A stretch of 11,800 bases of DNA from Baffinella frigidus (GCA_026770585.1 MU646693.1:215194-226993); one strand, 5' to 3'. Shown: positions 5,944 through 10,960, numbered from the stretch's first letter. Notes: generated by a model not told the origin, from the sequence alone. Numbers and translations: made by a program.

Positions 5944-8900
5944 GGTTTTATAGTTGCGAGCGACTCTGACGCCCCCCCCCTCCCGATGACCGGTCTCTCT
6001 GGTGGTGCAGGAACGGCTTTATCGCCAACGAAATTTACTACACACACGCTTTACTATTGCTAACATGATCAGATCGTGTAGTAAATTTCGTTGAAAGAAA
6101 CCCTTTCTAAAAATGATTGTGTGATATTATGGTGCAGGAACGGCTGGGGGACGTTTCACCACTTAGCAGCCACCGGGGGCTTCACGGATACAGTCCATCT
6201 AAACGATTTTTACTAGAACCTTATCCATTGCCCTGAAACCTAACCGGACTTTCACCTTGAATCCAAAATGAGAAGGTCTGCACTCGCTGCTAAGTGGTTA
6301 TGGGGCAGGAACGTCTGAGAGAGAAATCGTGTAGTAAATTTCGGTAACAGAAACCCTCTCTCACAAGGATTTTCTGATACTGTGGGGCAGGAACGGCTGG
6401 GGGACGTGTCCAAGGGCGCGACAGAGGCTGAGATCGATGCCCTCACTTCGGTCCGGTGAGCGTTCGATCCCAAGAGAACCATCCTACATCCCCTCTTCAC
6501 GAGCCTCTGCACTGGAGAGCTCAATGCGAAGGGCGTGTCGGTGGGCCATGTTGGGAGAAATTAAAACCTAAAGGATCTAAAGGACCTAAAGGCCTCCGAA
6601 AGCTTTTTTTTTCTGCAGATCTTTGCTACGGAAAGGTGTGTCGTCGGGCTATGTTGGAGAAATCAAAACCTAAAGGACCTGCAGGATCCACCATCCCTGG
6701 CTTTCTCTTCATTGTTCCCGCTGCAGAGTCTTGGATCTAGGCCGGAAAGATACACCTCCGAACCAATCTACCTTGTTCAACACGGCACTCTCCTCCGTCC
6801 TGCGAGCGTTCGATCCACCCTCCCCTTGACATCCTCTTCCACCAACCCTCACGTCATGGGCAAATCCACGATTTTCGAGTTCCCGATTTCAAGGGGAATT
6901 GGAGCCGTTGACGTCGGATTCCGACTCCAACTCCCTTGAAATCCCTAATCAAAAATCGTCGATTTGCCCCAGCCGTGAGGTTGGTGGTTGGAATACTGCA
7001 TCAGCTTTTGCATTCGAAATTCGGTTCGGCTTTTGAAGGACAGGTCTAACGTGACCAAACGTCCCTATCGTGTGAAAATTACTACACGCATCTTTTTTTT
7101 CCTTCGCGTGTAAAGGACTTGTAAACTCATTTTTTTAAAAAATGATCCCTCTTCCAGTTTCGAGTGGTTAGGTCCTTTAGGTTCTTCGAGATTCCATCAT
7201 AGGCAGACACTGAACTTATCCAGCAGAAAAGCCCTGCTTCATTCCCGACTGAATCCGAAACCGAAGGATCGGTGGGCCGCGGAAAGACTCAAGCGAAGGA
7301 GTGTCTGAGCCCTCCCTGGGAAATCCCGGTCGAAATTTCTCAGACTGAATCCCAAACTGCAGGATCGGCGGCCCGCGGAATCACTCGAGCGAAGGGGTGT
7401 CTGAGTCGGAGGAAGCGTGCTGCATTTGCCAGGAGGAATACCAGGTCCTCTCTCCGCCAGTTCATCCTGTGCAACGCCCCTTCGTTCTCTACCGAAAATC
7501 TCGCTGACGAGTTGATCGAGCGTTTTATTCATTTATTTAGAAACGGTCCTAGCTCTGCCTGCTAGGACCGTTTGTTATTCTGGCTCGTCCTAAAGGCTGT
7601 CTATTCGCCCGTTTGTACTGGATTTCTGCTCTTAAATACTTGTAAGGACGAGCCGGAATGAAGCTCAGGCAGAGCTAGAGCCCCCCCCTCCACTTTGTCA
7701 GGAGGAATACTAGGTCATCTCTCCGCCAATTGATCCTGTGCAACGCCCCTTCTTTCTCTACCGAAAATCTCGCAGATTGACGCCTGGACGAAGTGTTTTA
7801 TTTATTTATTTATTCATTTGGGAACGCGTGTGAACCGGCGTATTGGCGCAGGGCGAAAGACTTTTTTGGAAACGTGCGTATGCCCTGGAGCCCACACAGC
7901 GGGCTTCGAAGGCATTTTCGGCCTATTTTGGGCCGAGTTTCCGTTACCTTATCCGTAGGAAACCCCCCATGACCCTACGGGTTGCCTACCGTAGCATCCT
8001 AGGTCTTGTCGCTTAGGGGTTATTCAAAATCCCTTCGAAGTCTGCTGTGTGGATAGGACTAACCTGGAGACGGTGCGTGTCCTTATTCGCGAGTACCCCC
8101 TGTATTGGCGCAGGAGGGTGACACGGTGCGGACTTTGCGCCTGGACGAGAGAGAGAGAGAGTTTCATAGTGACGCAACCCAGGGTGAGTTTTGTAAAGCA
8201 ACTCGTTCTGGTACAAATTATAAAACGAGACTTCGTCTAAAAAGGACTTATTTTTTTTAAAGATTTAAGTGATCTTTGTTTTATAATTTGTACCAGAATA
8301 GTTGCTTTACAAAACTCACCCTGGGTTGCATCACTATTAAGTTGCTTTATCTAGGAGAGTTGCTTTACCGCACAGCGGGTTACCAAGGGATTTCCGGGCT
8401 CTGAGAGCCCGATTTTCTGTTACCTTATCCGTAGGAAACCCCCTATGTCCCTACGGATTGCCTACCGTAGGGTCCCAGGTCTTATCGGTTAAGGGTTATT
8501 CGAAACCCCTTCGAAGTCCGCTGTGTGAATGGGCGAAATGTTTCATTTATTCAGAAACGCGTGTGAACCGGCGCAATCGGCGCAGGAGGGTGACACAGTG
8601 CGGACGCTGCCATGTGATCACGGCTTCCACGGCGGCTGTGTCGACAAGTACCCTCCCCCCACACCACACAGCGGGCTACCAAGGCATTTTCGGACCAAAT
8701 CGGGCCGGCTTTCCGTTACCGTATCCGTAGGAACCCCCCTATAGGAACCCCCCTATGTCCCTACGGGTTGCCTACCGTAGGGCCCTAGGCATAGGGCTAC
8801 TGTAGGGTCTGTGACTTCCACGGCGGCTGCGTCGACAAGTACCCTCCCCCCAGATCTGGAAGGGAAACGGTTTTAATTGAAAAGCTTTGGGTTCAACGGA

Positions 8901-10009
8901 AATTACTACACGAATGCTTTAATATGACTAGTAAAATTCGTTATGTGTAGTAAATTTCATGACCAGAAAGTTTTAAATGCCGTGTGATCACGGGTTCCGC
9001 GGCGGCTGCGTCGACAAGTACCCCCCCCCCCCAGATCTCAAAGGCCACACGAGAACGCTAGAGGGGTCTATTTATATGTGAAAAAAGGTTGAAAAAAGGT
9101 TGGAAATATTTGTACCAGGATAAGGTAAAGTAACCTCGTGCCCGGTAAAAATTATACCAGGCGCGAGGTTACTTTTATCTTATCCTGGTACAAATTTGAG
9201 CATTTGTGCGGTAAAGGCTTTATATGTACGGTTTAAATAGGCCCCTCTAGCATTCTCGAGTGGGGGGAGCAAATCCTGTTTGTCGAGACCCCTCATTTTT
9301 AGGCCGCCGGATTCCGGCGACCTCCAGTACAAATCAAGGGGATTGAAAAAGGCGATTTGCGACCACGAAGAGGGCTGCCACTCGAGGCTAGAAATGTGAC
9401 TATTTTAGAATAGGTGTTTTTTTACAAGTGAAGGGAAAAACAGGTGTGTAGTAATTTTCACACAAATGGGGGCGTTTGGTCACGTTACTGCGAGAATTCC
9501 CGCAGTAACGTGACCGAGCCCGCCCGTGACTAGTACTAAATTTAACAACCCCACATTTAAAATAGTCCCACTTCTAGCCTCGAGCGGTGGTGGTCCCTCT
9601 CCCCGCTCCCTCCTCCGATCAATCCACACGTTTCTGATTGTTGGAGTCAGATTCGTGTGGTGAGTTATCCAGAGGGATCCCAACTCGCTTCAGTGATTGC
9701 ACTGCCAGGGCGGAGTTTTTGTATTAGTCAACTCGAGGCGAAAATCGATTTTCGAAGAACCCACTCTGGGTACCTCGTTTTTAAGTTGACATATTTTTTT
9801 GGGTGAATTGACTTTTACAAAATCTCCGGCCTGGCAGTGGATTGAGCCTGCGGCTCTGACGGACCGGACATTTGACTTGCACCTAAAGCTGATATCGAGT
9901 TGGAATCCCTCCGGGTTGCTTAGCCTCGCATGATTCTCACAGAGCATCCCCGCACAGGTGGCTGCTCATCAACCGGGCGTGCCCTCTCTGCCAGCGCAAC
10001 ATCTGCTGA
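3534..10009 (+). CDS. RING-H2 E3 ubiquitin ligase, C-terminal 128 codons in five exons
   Basis: Joining 3534-3659, 6391-6455, 7363-7444, 8586-8647 and 9958-10009 gives an uninterrupted frame with intron phases 0, 2, 0, 2 and a TGA stop. All introns are GT-AG (donors GTCAGT, GTGAGC, GTCCTC, GTACCC; acceptors all CAG). Residues 33-42 hold SYEDLLALE, as found ahead of the RING in BIG BROTHER-like plant ligases. Residues 43-62 fit the region that follows it. The RING lies at residues 83-123 with ligands C83, C86, C101, H103, H106, C109, C120 and C123, the exact RING-H2 spacing, plus the usual Trp at 113 and Pro at 121. Such proteins recruit an E2 and transfer ubiquitin to a target; the target is unknown. 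No start codon was found and upstream exons are missing. The gene may be functional through these intact exons or be a pseudogene. The coding match is strong; expression is unknown. Confidence 0.75.
3723..3790. mobile_element. 68-bp palindromic module, copy 2
   Basis: The arms CAACGAAGTTTACTTCACAA and TTGTGTAGTAATTTTCGTTG enclose TTACTATTACTAGTATGAT-like sequence. The same length and layout occur at 300, 4145, 6026 and 8894. It lies exactly between the intron after E1 and the start of the next E1 copy, and its right end abuts the TAC of that exon. Confidence 0.8.
3788..3874 (+). pseudogene. Second E1 copy, frame intact
   Basis: Reads LYAGGGVPRPSAPLRSFDDL and then SYEDLLALE, 29 codons with no stop. 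It has a 36-nt deletion relative to E1 in the Gly/Arg/Pro repeats. It starts directly at the right end of a 68-bp hairpin, with no acceptor visible. A weaker donor, GTCCGC, follows, then telomere-like repeats. Confidence 0.7.
3880..3983. repeat. TTTAGGG / TGTAGGG heptamer patch between E1 copies
   Basis: TTTGAGG, TTTAGGG and TGTAGGG heptamers surround a short unique stretch (about 3929-3957). It separates two E1 copies where other copies are separated by hairpins. Confidence 0.8.
3984..4028 (+). pseudogene. Third E1 copy (C-terminal part)
   Basis: Reads SGFGDVSYEELLALE in frame and ends at a donor GTCAGC. About 120 bp of following intron matches the intron after E1 and leads into another 68-bp module. 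The change of D to E in SYEELL is conservative and other codon changes are present. It could serve as an alternative last part of E1 if an acceptor exists in the upstream repeat (GGGCAG at 3980-3985), but that lacks a pyrimidine tract. Confidence 0.6.
4145..4212. mobile_element. 68-bp palindromic module, copy 3
   Basis: Same length and arms as copy 2 (CAACGAAATTTACTACGCAA ... TTGTGTAGTAATTTTCGTTG). It sits in the intron after the third E1 copy. Confidence 0.85.
4213..4460. other. Intron sequence with a short hairpin
   Basis: Contains a hairpin (4315-4331 with 4334-4350; AAAAAGC and GGACCGGA arms, two mismatches, two-base loop). Short blocks also recur elsewhere: ATGTCGGGTTCTG (also 4821) and GATTCAGTCGCCT (also 4831). 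No coding signal. Confidence 0.5.
4461..4599 (-). mobile_element. Element F, copy 1 (139 bp) with empty site nearby
   Basis: Ends CCATTTAGCGGC and GCTGCTAAGTGG are inverted repeats. The body matches 6158-6298 in the opposite orientation, including a shared GGCTTCACGGATACAGTCCA (on the other strand). The flanks GATTCAGTCGCCT...CTGCC and AACACTGCC occur joined without the element at 4831-4858, which defines the insertion exactly. No target duplication is visible. Confidence 0.8.
4661..4818 (+). mobile_element. Element C, copy 2, left end missing
   Basis: TCATTGCCCAGGAAACACGCC onward matches element C copy 1 through to the right end GATAGCCTCGTGTGG. The left terminal repeat is absent. The interior has an extra GC-rich stretch with a G run at 4744-4750. 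Confidence 0.8.
4881..4967. repeat. Hairpin with 36-bp arms
   Basis: The arms 4881-4916 and 4932-4967 differ at a single base that could still pair as G-U in RNA, with a 15-nt loop. The arm contains CTACCGTAGGGC, also found in the core of element B and near 11283. The flanks AGGATCTTCATTACC and GCGGTTTCC are found together without the hairpin at 4612-4638, so it behaves like an insertion. Confidence 0.8.
4978..5477 (+). repeat. 250-bp tandem duplication
   Basis: Two units start TATTCGAGTCGGAGCATGGA (4981 and 5231) and end near CTTTATYACTCT, exactly 250 bp apart. The ends are well conserved, but the middles differ. Unit 1 has unique sequence with a short GTTGAGGGTGTAGGG, and unit 2 has TR copy 3. 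Both share CACAGCTGCATATCGCGAAT. No gene seen. Confidence 0.75.
5289..5393 (+). repeat. Dispersed repeat TR, copy 3 (partial)
   Basis: CCCTACA heptamers followed by ACCAGGCTATACGTATATGG and GTCGGAGTTCCCAATCCTGC. It then stops abruptly at the shared sequence of the 250-bp duplication. Confidence 0.85.
5425..5532. mobile_element. Inverted-repeat element with GA/CT-rich centre
   Basis: GGATGCCCGAG...CCGTTGAC (5425-5453) pairs with GTCAACGG...CTCGGGCATCC (about 5503-5532). The centre has CTTTATTACTCTCGATA followed by GAAGAAGAAG. Half copies with CTTCTTCTTCTTTATYACTCT occur at about 5206-5228 and 5610-5642. A fragment is at 1570-1601. Confidence 0.65.
5533..5671. other. Intron spacer
   Basis: Contains a half copy of the GA/CT-rich element and a lone GGATATTTAGGGTTTCAGGG. 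No gene is seen. Confidence 0.4.
5672..5972 (-). repeat. Dispersed repeat TR, copy 2 (inverted)
   Basis: The reverse complement of this region matches TR copy 1 (1301-1577) nearly end to end. The heptamer part (5847-5948) is TGTAGGG then eight or so TTGAGGG units. It differs from copy 1 in heptamer number, so the array has changed length since duplication. Confidence 0.85.
6026..6093. mobile_element. 68-bp palindromic module, copy 4
   Basis: CAACGAAATTTACTACACAC ... GTAGTAAATTTCGTTG, again exactly 68 bp. On its left is a broken E2 copy and on its right is the end of the intron that precedes E2. That is the order expected after unequal exchange between two module copies. A right half of the module recurs at 6328-6350 at the same intron position. 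Confidence 0.85.
6158..6298 (+). mobile_element. Element F, copy 2
   Basis: A perfect 13-bp terminal inverted repeat ACCACTTAGCAGC (6158-6170, 6286-6298). The body is the reverse complement of the copy at 4461-4599. It interrupts an E2 copy after GGGGGACG. Confidence 0.8.
6391..6455 (+). CDS. Exon E2
   Basis: Encodes ERLGDVSKGATEAEIDALTS and then V plus two bases of the next codon. The acceptor is GTGGGGCAG and the donor GTGAGC, the strongest donor in the gene. This matches the segment following the YEEL motif in BIG BROTHER-like proteins, where a short Gly turn is followed by an acidic helix. It is phase 2 at its end and fits E3 exactly. It is the only complete copy of four. Confidence 0.75.
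6456..6835. repeat. Intron 2 start with a 102-bp direct repeat
   Basis: A block of about 53 bp at 6527-6580 recurs at 6629-6681 (shared ATGTTGG(G)AGAAAT and AAACCTAAAGGA). Because the spacing is divisible by three, an open frame spans both copies, but I see no known domain. GAGCGTTCGATCC just after the E2 donor recurs at 6803-6816, so the intron start is also duplicated. Confidence 0.6.
6836..6990. mobile_element. Element H, inverted repeat
   Basis: Arms starting CCACCAACCCTCACG (left) pair with CGTGAGGTTGGTGG (right), continuing through GGGCAAATCCACGATTTTCG and its partner. It has a small central hairpin GTCGGATTCCGAC. A degenerate relative, sharing GCAAATC and CAAGGGGATT blocks, is at about 9268-9362. 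Confidence 0.75.
7048..7166. mobile_element. Half copy of element D
   Basis: AACGTGACCAAACGTCCCTA, then GTGAAAATTACTACACGCAT and a distal TCGAGTGG. This matches the reverse complement of 9379-9490 in order. Only one side of the palindrome is present. Confidence 0.6.
7168..7240 (+). repeat. Intron 2 segment repeated at 11550
   Basis: TTAGGTCCTTTAGGTTCTTCGAG... is similar over roughly 75 bases to 11551-11632. The role is unknown. Confidence 0.5.
7246..7309 (+). pseudogene. Partial E3 copy upstream of E3
   Basis: After ...GAAG it encodes IGGPRKDSSEGVSE, against IGGPRNHSSEGVSE in E3, 96 bp upstream of the matching part. It lacks the RING part. Confidence 0.65.
7363..7444 (+). CDS. Exon E3, first half of the RING
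   Basis: With the split Arg codon from E2 it encodes IGGPRNHSSEGVSESEEA then CCICQEEYQ, followed by donor GTCCTC. It supplies the first two zinc cysteines, C-x2-C. The acceptor is CCAAACTGCAG. Using the AG 19 bases upstream instead would bring in an in-frame TGA at 7346, which supports this choice. Confidence 0.75.
7445..7545 (+). other. Start of intron 3
   Basis: The sequence from GTCCTCTCTCCGCCAG to ATTTATTTAGAAACG is the native 5' part of intron 3. Its 3' part is GCGTGTGAACCGG...CGGCGCAG at 8560-8585. Joining these gives an original intron of roughly 130 bases, now expanded to 1141. Confidence 0.6.
7546..7680. mobile_element. Element G, nested inverted repeat
   Basis: The outer arms CTAGCTCTGCCTG and GGCTCGTCCT pair with AGGACGAGCC and CAGGCAGAGCTAG. 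The left arm also carries a perfect 12-bp hairpin AAACGGTCCTAG at 7541-7573. It interrupts the intron after AAACG. Confidence 0.7.
7691..7890 (+). pseudogene. E3 end plus intron 3, second copy
   Basis: Encodes CQEEY followed by TAG (7711-7713) where E3 has CAG, so it is a broken exon end. The following intron matches 7445-7545 and goes on to GCGTGTGAACCGG and a copy of the E4 acceptor border (TTGGCGCAG, 7845-7853). It is then cut by element B. Confidence 0.7.
7893..8051 (+). mobile_element. Element B, copy 2 (159 bp)
   Basis: CACACAGCGGGCTTCGAAGG ... CTTCGAAGTCTGCTGTGTG, a full-length copy. A TIR of about 26 bp is apparent. Confidence 0.85.
8052..8160 (+). pseudogene. E4 copy truncated after EGDTVRTL
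   Basis: The acceptor TTGGCGCAG (8105-8113) is followed by codons for EGDTVRTL. The copy then joins CGCCTGGACGA, which is intron 3 sequence (compare 7780-7791). The zinc-binding part is missing. Confidence 0.7.
8169..8334. mobile_element. 166-bp TA-flanked MITE with 62-bp arms
   Basis: GTGACGCAACCCAGGGTGAG and onward pairs with its partner over about 62 bases with few mismatches. TA lies on both sides (8167-8168, 8335-8336). An RNA read through it would be a long near-perfect duplex. Just right of it AGTTGCTTTA is repeated twice, apparently from the element's own subterminal sequence. Confidence 0.8.
8369..8527 (+). mobile_element. Element B, copy 3 (159 bp)
   Basis: CGCACAGCGGGTTACCAAGG ... 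CTTCGAAGTCCGCTGTGTG, same length as copies 1 and 2. It lies just before the intron 3 end that leads into E4. Confidence 0.85.
8586..8647 (+). CDS. Exon E4, core of the RING-H2
   Basis: Encodes EGDTVRTLPCDHGFHGGCVD plus AA of a split Lys codon. It provides the third cysteine, both histidines and the fourth cysteine. The acceptor is CAATCGGCGCAG and the donor GTACCC. Of five copies of all or part of this exon in the window, only this one keeps every zinc ligand. Confidence 0.8.
8665..8808 (+). mobile_element. Element B, copy 4, right end missing
   Basis: CACACAGCGGGCTACCAAGG through CCTACCGTAGGGCCCTAGGC. It has an internal duplication of GGAACCCCCCTAT and no right terminal repeat. Confidence 0.75.
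8809..8861 (+). pseudogene. E4 copy lacking the first zinc histidine
   Basis: Reads CDFHGGCVD with donor GTACCC, where E4 has CDHGFHGGCVD. A six-base in-frame loss removes the first ligand histidine. The intron start CCCTCCCCCCAGATCTGGAA follows. Confidence 0.7.
8862..8976. mobile_element. Inverted-repeat element with 68-bp module, copy 5
   Basis: The module (8894-8961) begins CAACGGAAATTACTACACGA. Outer arms AAAAGCTTTGGG and CCAGAAAGTTTT extend it imperfectly. It separates two E4 copies. Confidence 0.7.
8978..9037 (+). pseudogene. E4 copy with second zinc histidine changed to Arg
   Basis: Reads PCDHGFRGGCVD plus the donor GTACCC. The CAC codon is CGC at 8998-9000, losing a zinc ligand. The start of the exon, including its acceptor, is missing. 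Confidence 0.7.
9045..9263. mobile_element. Element D, copy 2 (219 bp)
   Basis: The outer arms CCACACGAGAACGCTAGAGG and TTTAAATAGGCCCCTCTAGC pair. An inner hairpin is formed by TTTGTACCAGGATAAGGTAA and its partner at about 9160-9196, with AGTAACCTCG included. No ORF. Confidence 0.8.
9264..9376. repeat. Degenerate element H relative
   Basis: GCAAATCCTGTTTGTCGAG pairs loosely with CAAGGGGATTGAAAAAGGCG and GATTTGC. A central CGCCGGATTCCGGCG palindrome is near 9313. The order of blocks matches element H at 6836-6990. Confidence 0.5.
9378..9590. mobile_element. Element D, copy 3
   Basis: The outer arms CTCGAGGCTAGAARTG and the partner CTTCTAGCCTCGAG flank a body holding AATTTTCACAC, CGTTTGGTCACG and a perfect 15-bp hairpin GGTCACGTTACTGCG (9478-9515, eight-base loop). 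Confidence 0.8.
9591..9698. other. Intron 4 sequence with a short hairpin
   Basis: CCACACGTTTCTGA pairs with TCAGATTCGTGTGG (9624-9660, two mismatches). No other feature. Confidence 0.5.
9699..9840. mobile_element. Element J, inverted repeat
   Basis: CACTGCCAGGGCGGAG...AGTCAA (9699-9731) pairs with TTGAC...CTCCGGCCTGGCAGTG (9808-9840). Inside is a perfect 16-bp palindrome CGAAAATCGATTTTCG (9739-9754). It lies in intron 4, about 120 bases before E5. Confidence 0.7.
9958..10009 (+). CDS. Exon E5, end of RING and stop
   Basis: With the split Lys codon it encodes WLLINRACPLCQRNIC then TGA (10007-10009). It supplies the conserved Trp and Pro and the final C-x2-C ligand pair. The acceptor is CCCCGCACAG. 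Unlike all other exons it appears only once. The protein ends five residues after the last ligand. Confidence 0.8.
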
Positions 10010-10530
10010 CGCTTCATGTAACACTCATGCGGTTCATGTAATACGAACCGCGAAGGGCTGTAGGTAGTGTAGAAACGGGGGAAAGCGAGATTTAATAAGT
10101 CGACCAACACGATGGCTCACGCTAGGGGGGGAGATGTGACGCGACCAGAGGGCTCAAGCTGCCCTCAACCACCCCGTAGGGTAGGTATGGGAACTAGTGT
10201 CTCGTCCACTAGGACGAACTACAGTGGTCCTACCCTAACACATACCCGTCGGGGCCGGACTGATTGAGTATGTGTGGAGGGTAGGTATGCGTTATGGTGT
10301 CCACCCTTCAGACATACTTCCTTACAGGGGGAAATCGGGGGCCGGCCGAAGGAGTATGTGTGGAGGGCAAGTATGTGTTACGGTAGCCTGTGTTAGGGTA
10401 GTTGCACTGTAAACCTGGGGGCAATGGGCTGACTTGCCAAAATGTAGGGTGCGAATGTAACAGTAAATCGACCGAGGAGACGTGGGCGTGGGTGCTGTTT
10501 GGGAGACTTCGTGGGACGCTGTGAGCCACC
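10010..10530. other. 3' flank with direct repeats
   Basis: Likely 3' untranslated and intergenic sequence. A small hairpin, GCGGTTC/GAACCGC, lies at 10029-10051. GAGTATGTGTGGAGGG recurs 86 bases apart (10266 and 10352), and the related GGGTAGGTATG occurs at 10180 and 10280. No further gene is supported. Confidence 0.5.
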
Positions 10531-10532
10531 CT

Positions 10533-10643
10533 AGACCCTGAACCCTACGCCCTACACCCTACACCCTACACCCTACACCCTGCACCCTGCACCCTGCACC
10601 CTGCACCCTGCACCCTGCACCCTATACACCCTACACCCTACGG
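10533..10643. repeat. CCCTACA / CCCTGCA heptamer array
   Basis: About 15 units, first CCCTACA then CCCTGCA, ending CCCTACACCCTACGGG. It is a diverged telomere-like heptamer array. Confidence 0.9.
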
Positions 10644-10727
10644 GAACCAGTGTGCTGACGTGAAGTGCAGCGAAACCCCGAAGTTACCACGCACGCATCT
10701 CTGCCACCTGTGGAGGAACCGCCAGGC

Positions 10728-10960
10728 CACGCAGCGGGCTACTGAGGCATTTCGTAAATAACCCATAAGCGATCAGACCTGCGACCCTGCGGTAGGCAAC
10801 CCATAGGGACACAGAAGGGTTTCTAGGGATAAGGTAACGGAAACGCGAGTATCTCCTGACCAAAAATCCCTTCGTAGCCCATAACCCTAAACCCTAAACC
10901 CTAAACCCTAAACCCTAAACCCTAAACCCTAAACCCTAAACCCTAAACCCTGTCTGTGTG
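10728..10960 (-). mobile_element. Element B, inverted copy with telomeric insert
   Basis: Reading the other strand, the order of element B is kept: GGTAGGCAACCCATAGGGAC and GATAAGGTAACGGAAA appear here. The left end is CACGCAGCGGGCT and the right CTGTGTG. About 73 bases (10881-10953) of telomere repeat separate TTCGTAGCCC from CTGTGTG. Without them the element is about 160 bp, the family length. Confidence 0.75.
10885..10951. repeat. Perfect CCCTAAA telomeric tract
   Basis: Nine and a half uninterrupted CCCTAAA units, the Arabidopsis-type telomere repeat. It is the only perfect run in the window and lies inside the end of an element B copy. Confidence 0.95.

Larger units (their letters stand above)
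6005..6325 (+). pseudogene. Three broken copies of the E2 acceptor border
   Basis: The border GCAG|GAACGGCT occurs at 6008-6018. It occurs again at 6135-6154, extended to GGGGGACGT, and as GCAG|GAACGTCT at 6306-6316. The intact exon follows at 6388. Copies 1 and 2 are cut by a 68-bp module and by element F. The intron end before copy 2 (AAACCCTTTCT...GTGCAG) and before E2 (AAACCCTCTCT...GGGCAG) match, and each begins just after a module end. Confidence 0.7.

Noticed and set aside
7272-7565. 97-residue frame over E3
   Set aside because: It is a shifted frame. The RING residues CCICQEEY are in a different frame of the same DNA.
10885-10951. True chromosome end
   Set aside because: The run is short, embedded in an element B copy, and is followed by almost 850 bp of unique and repeat sequence.
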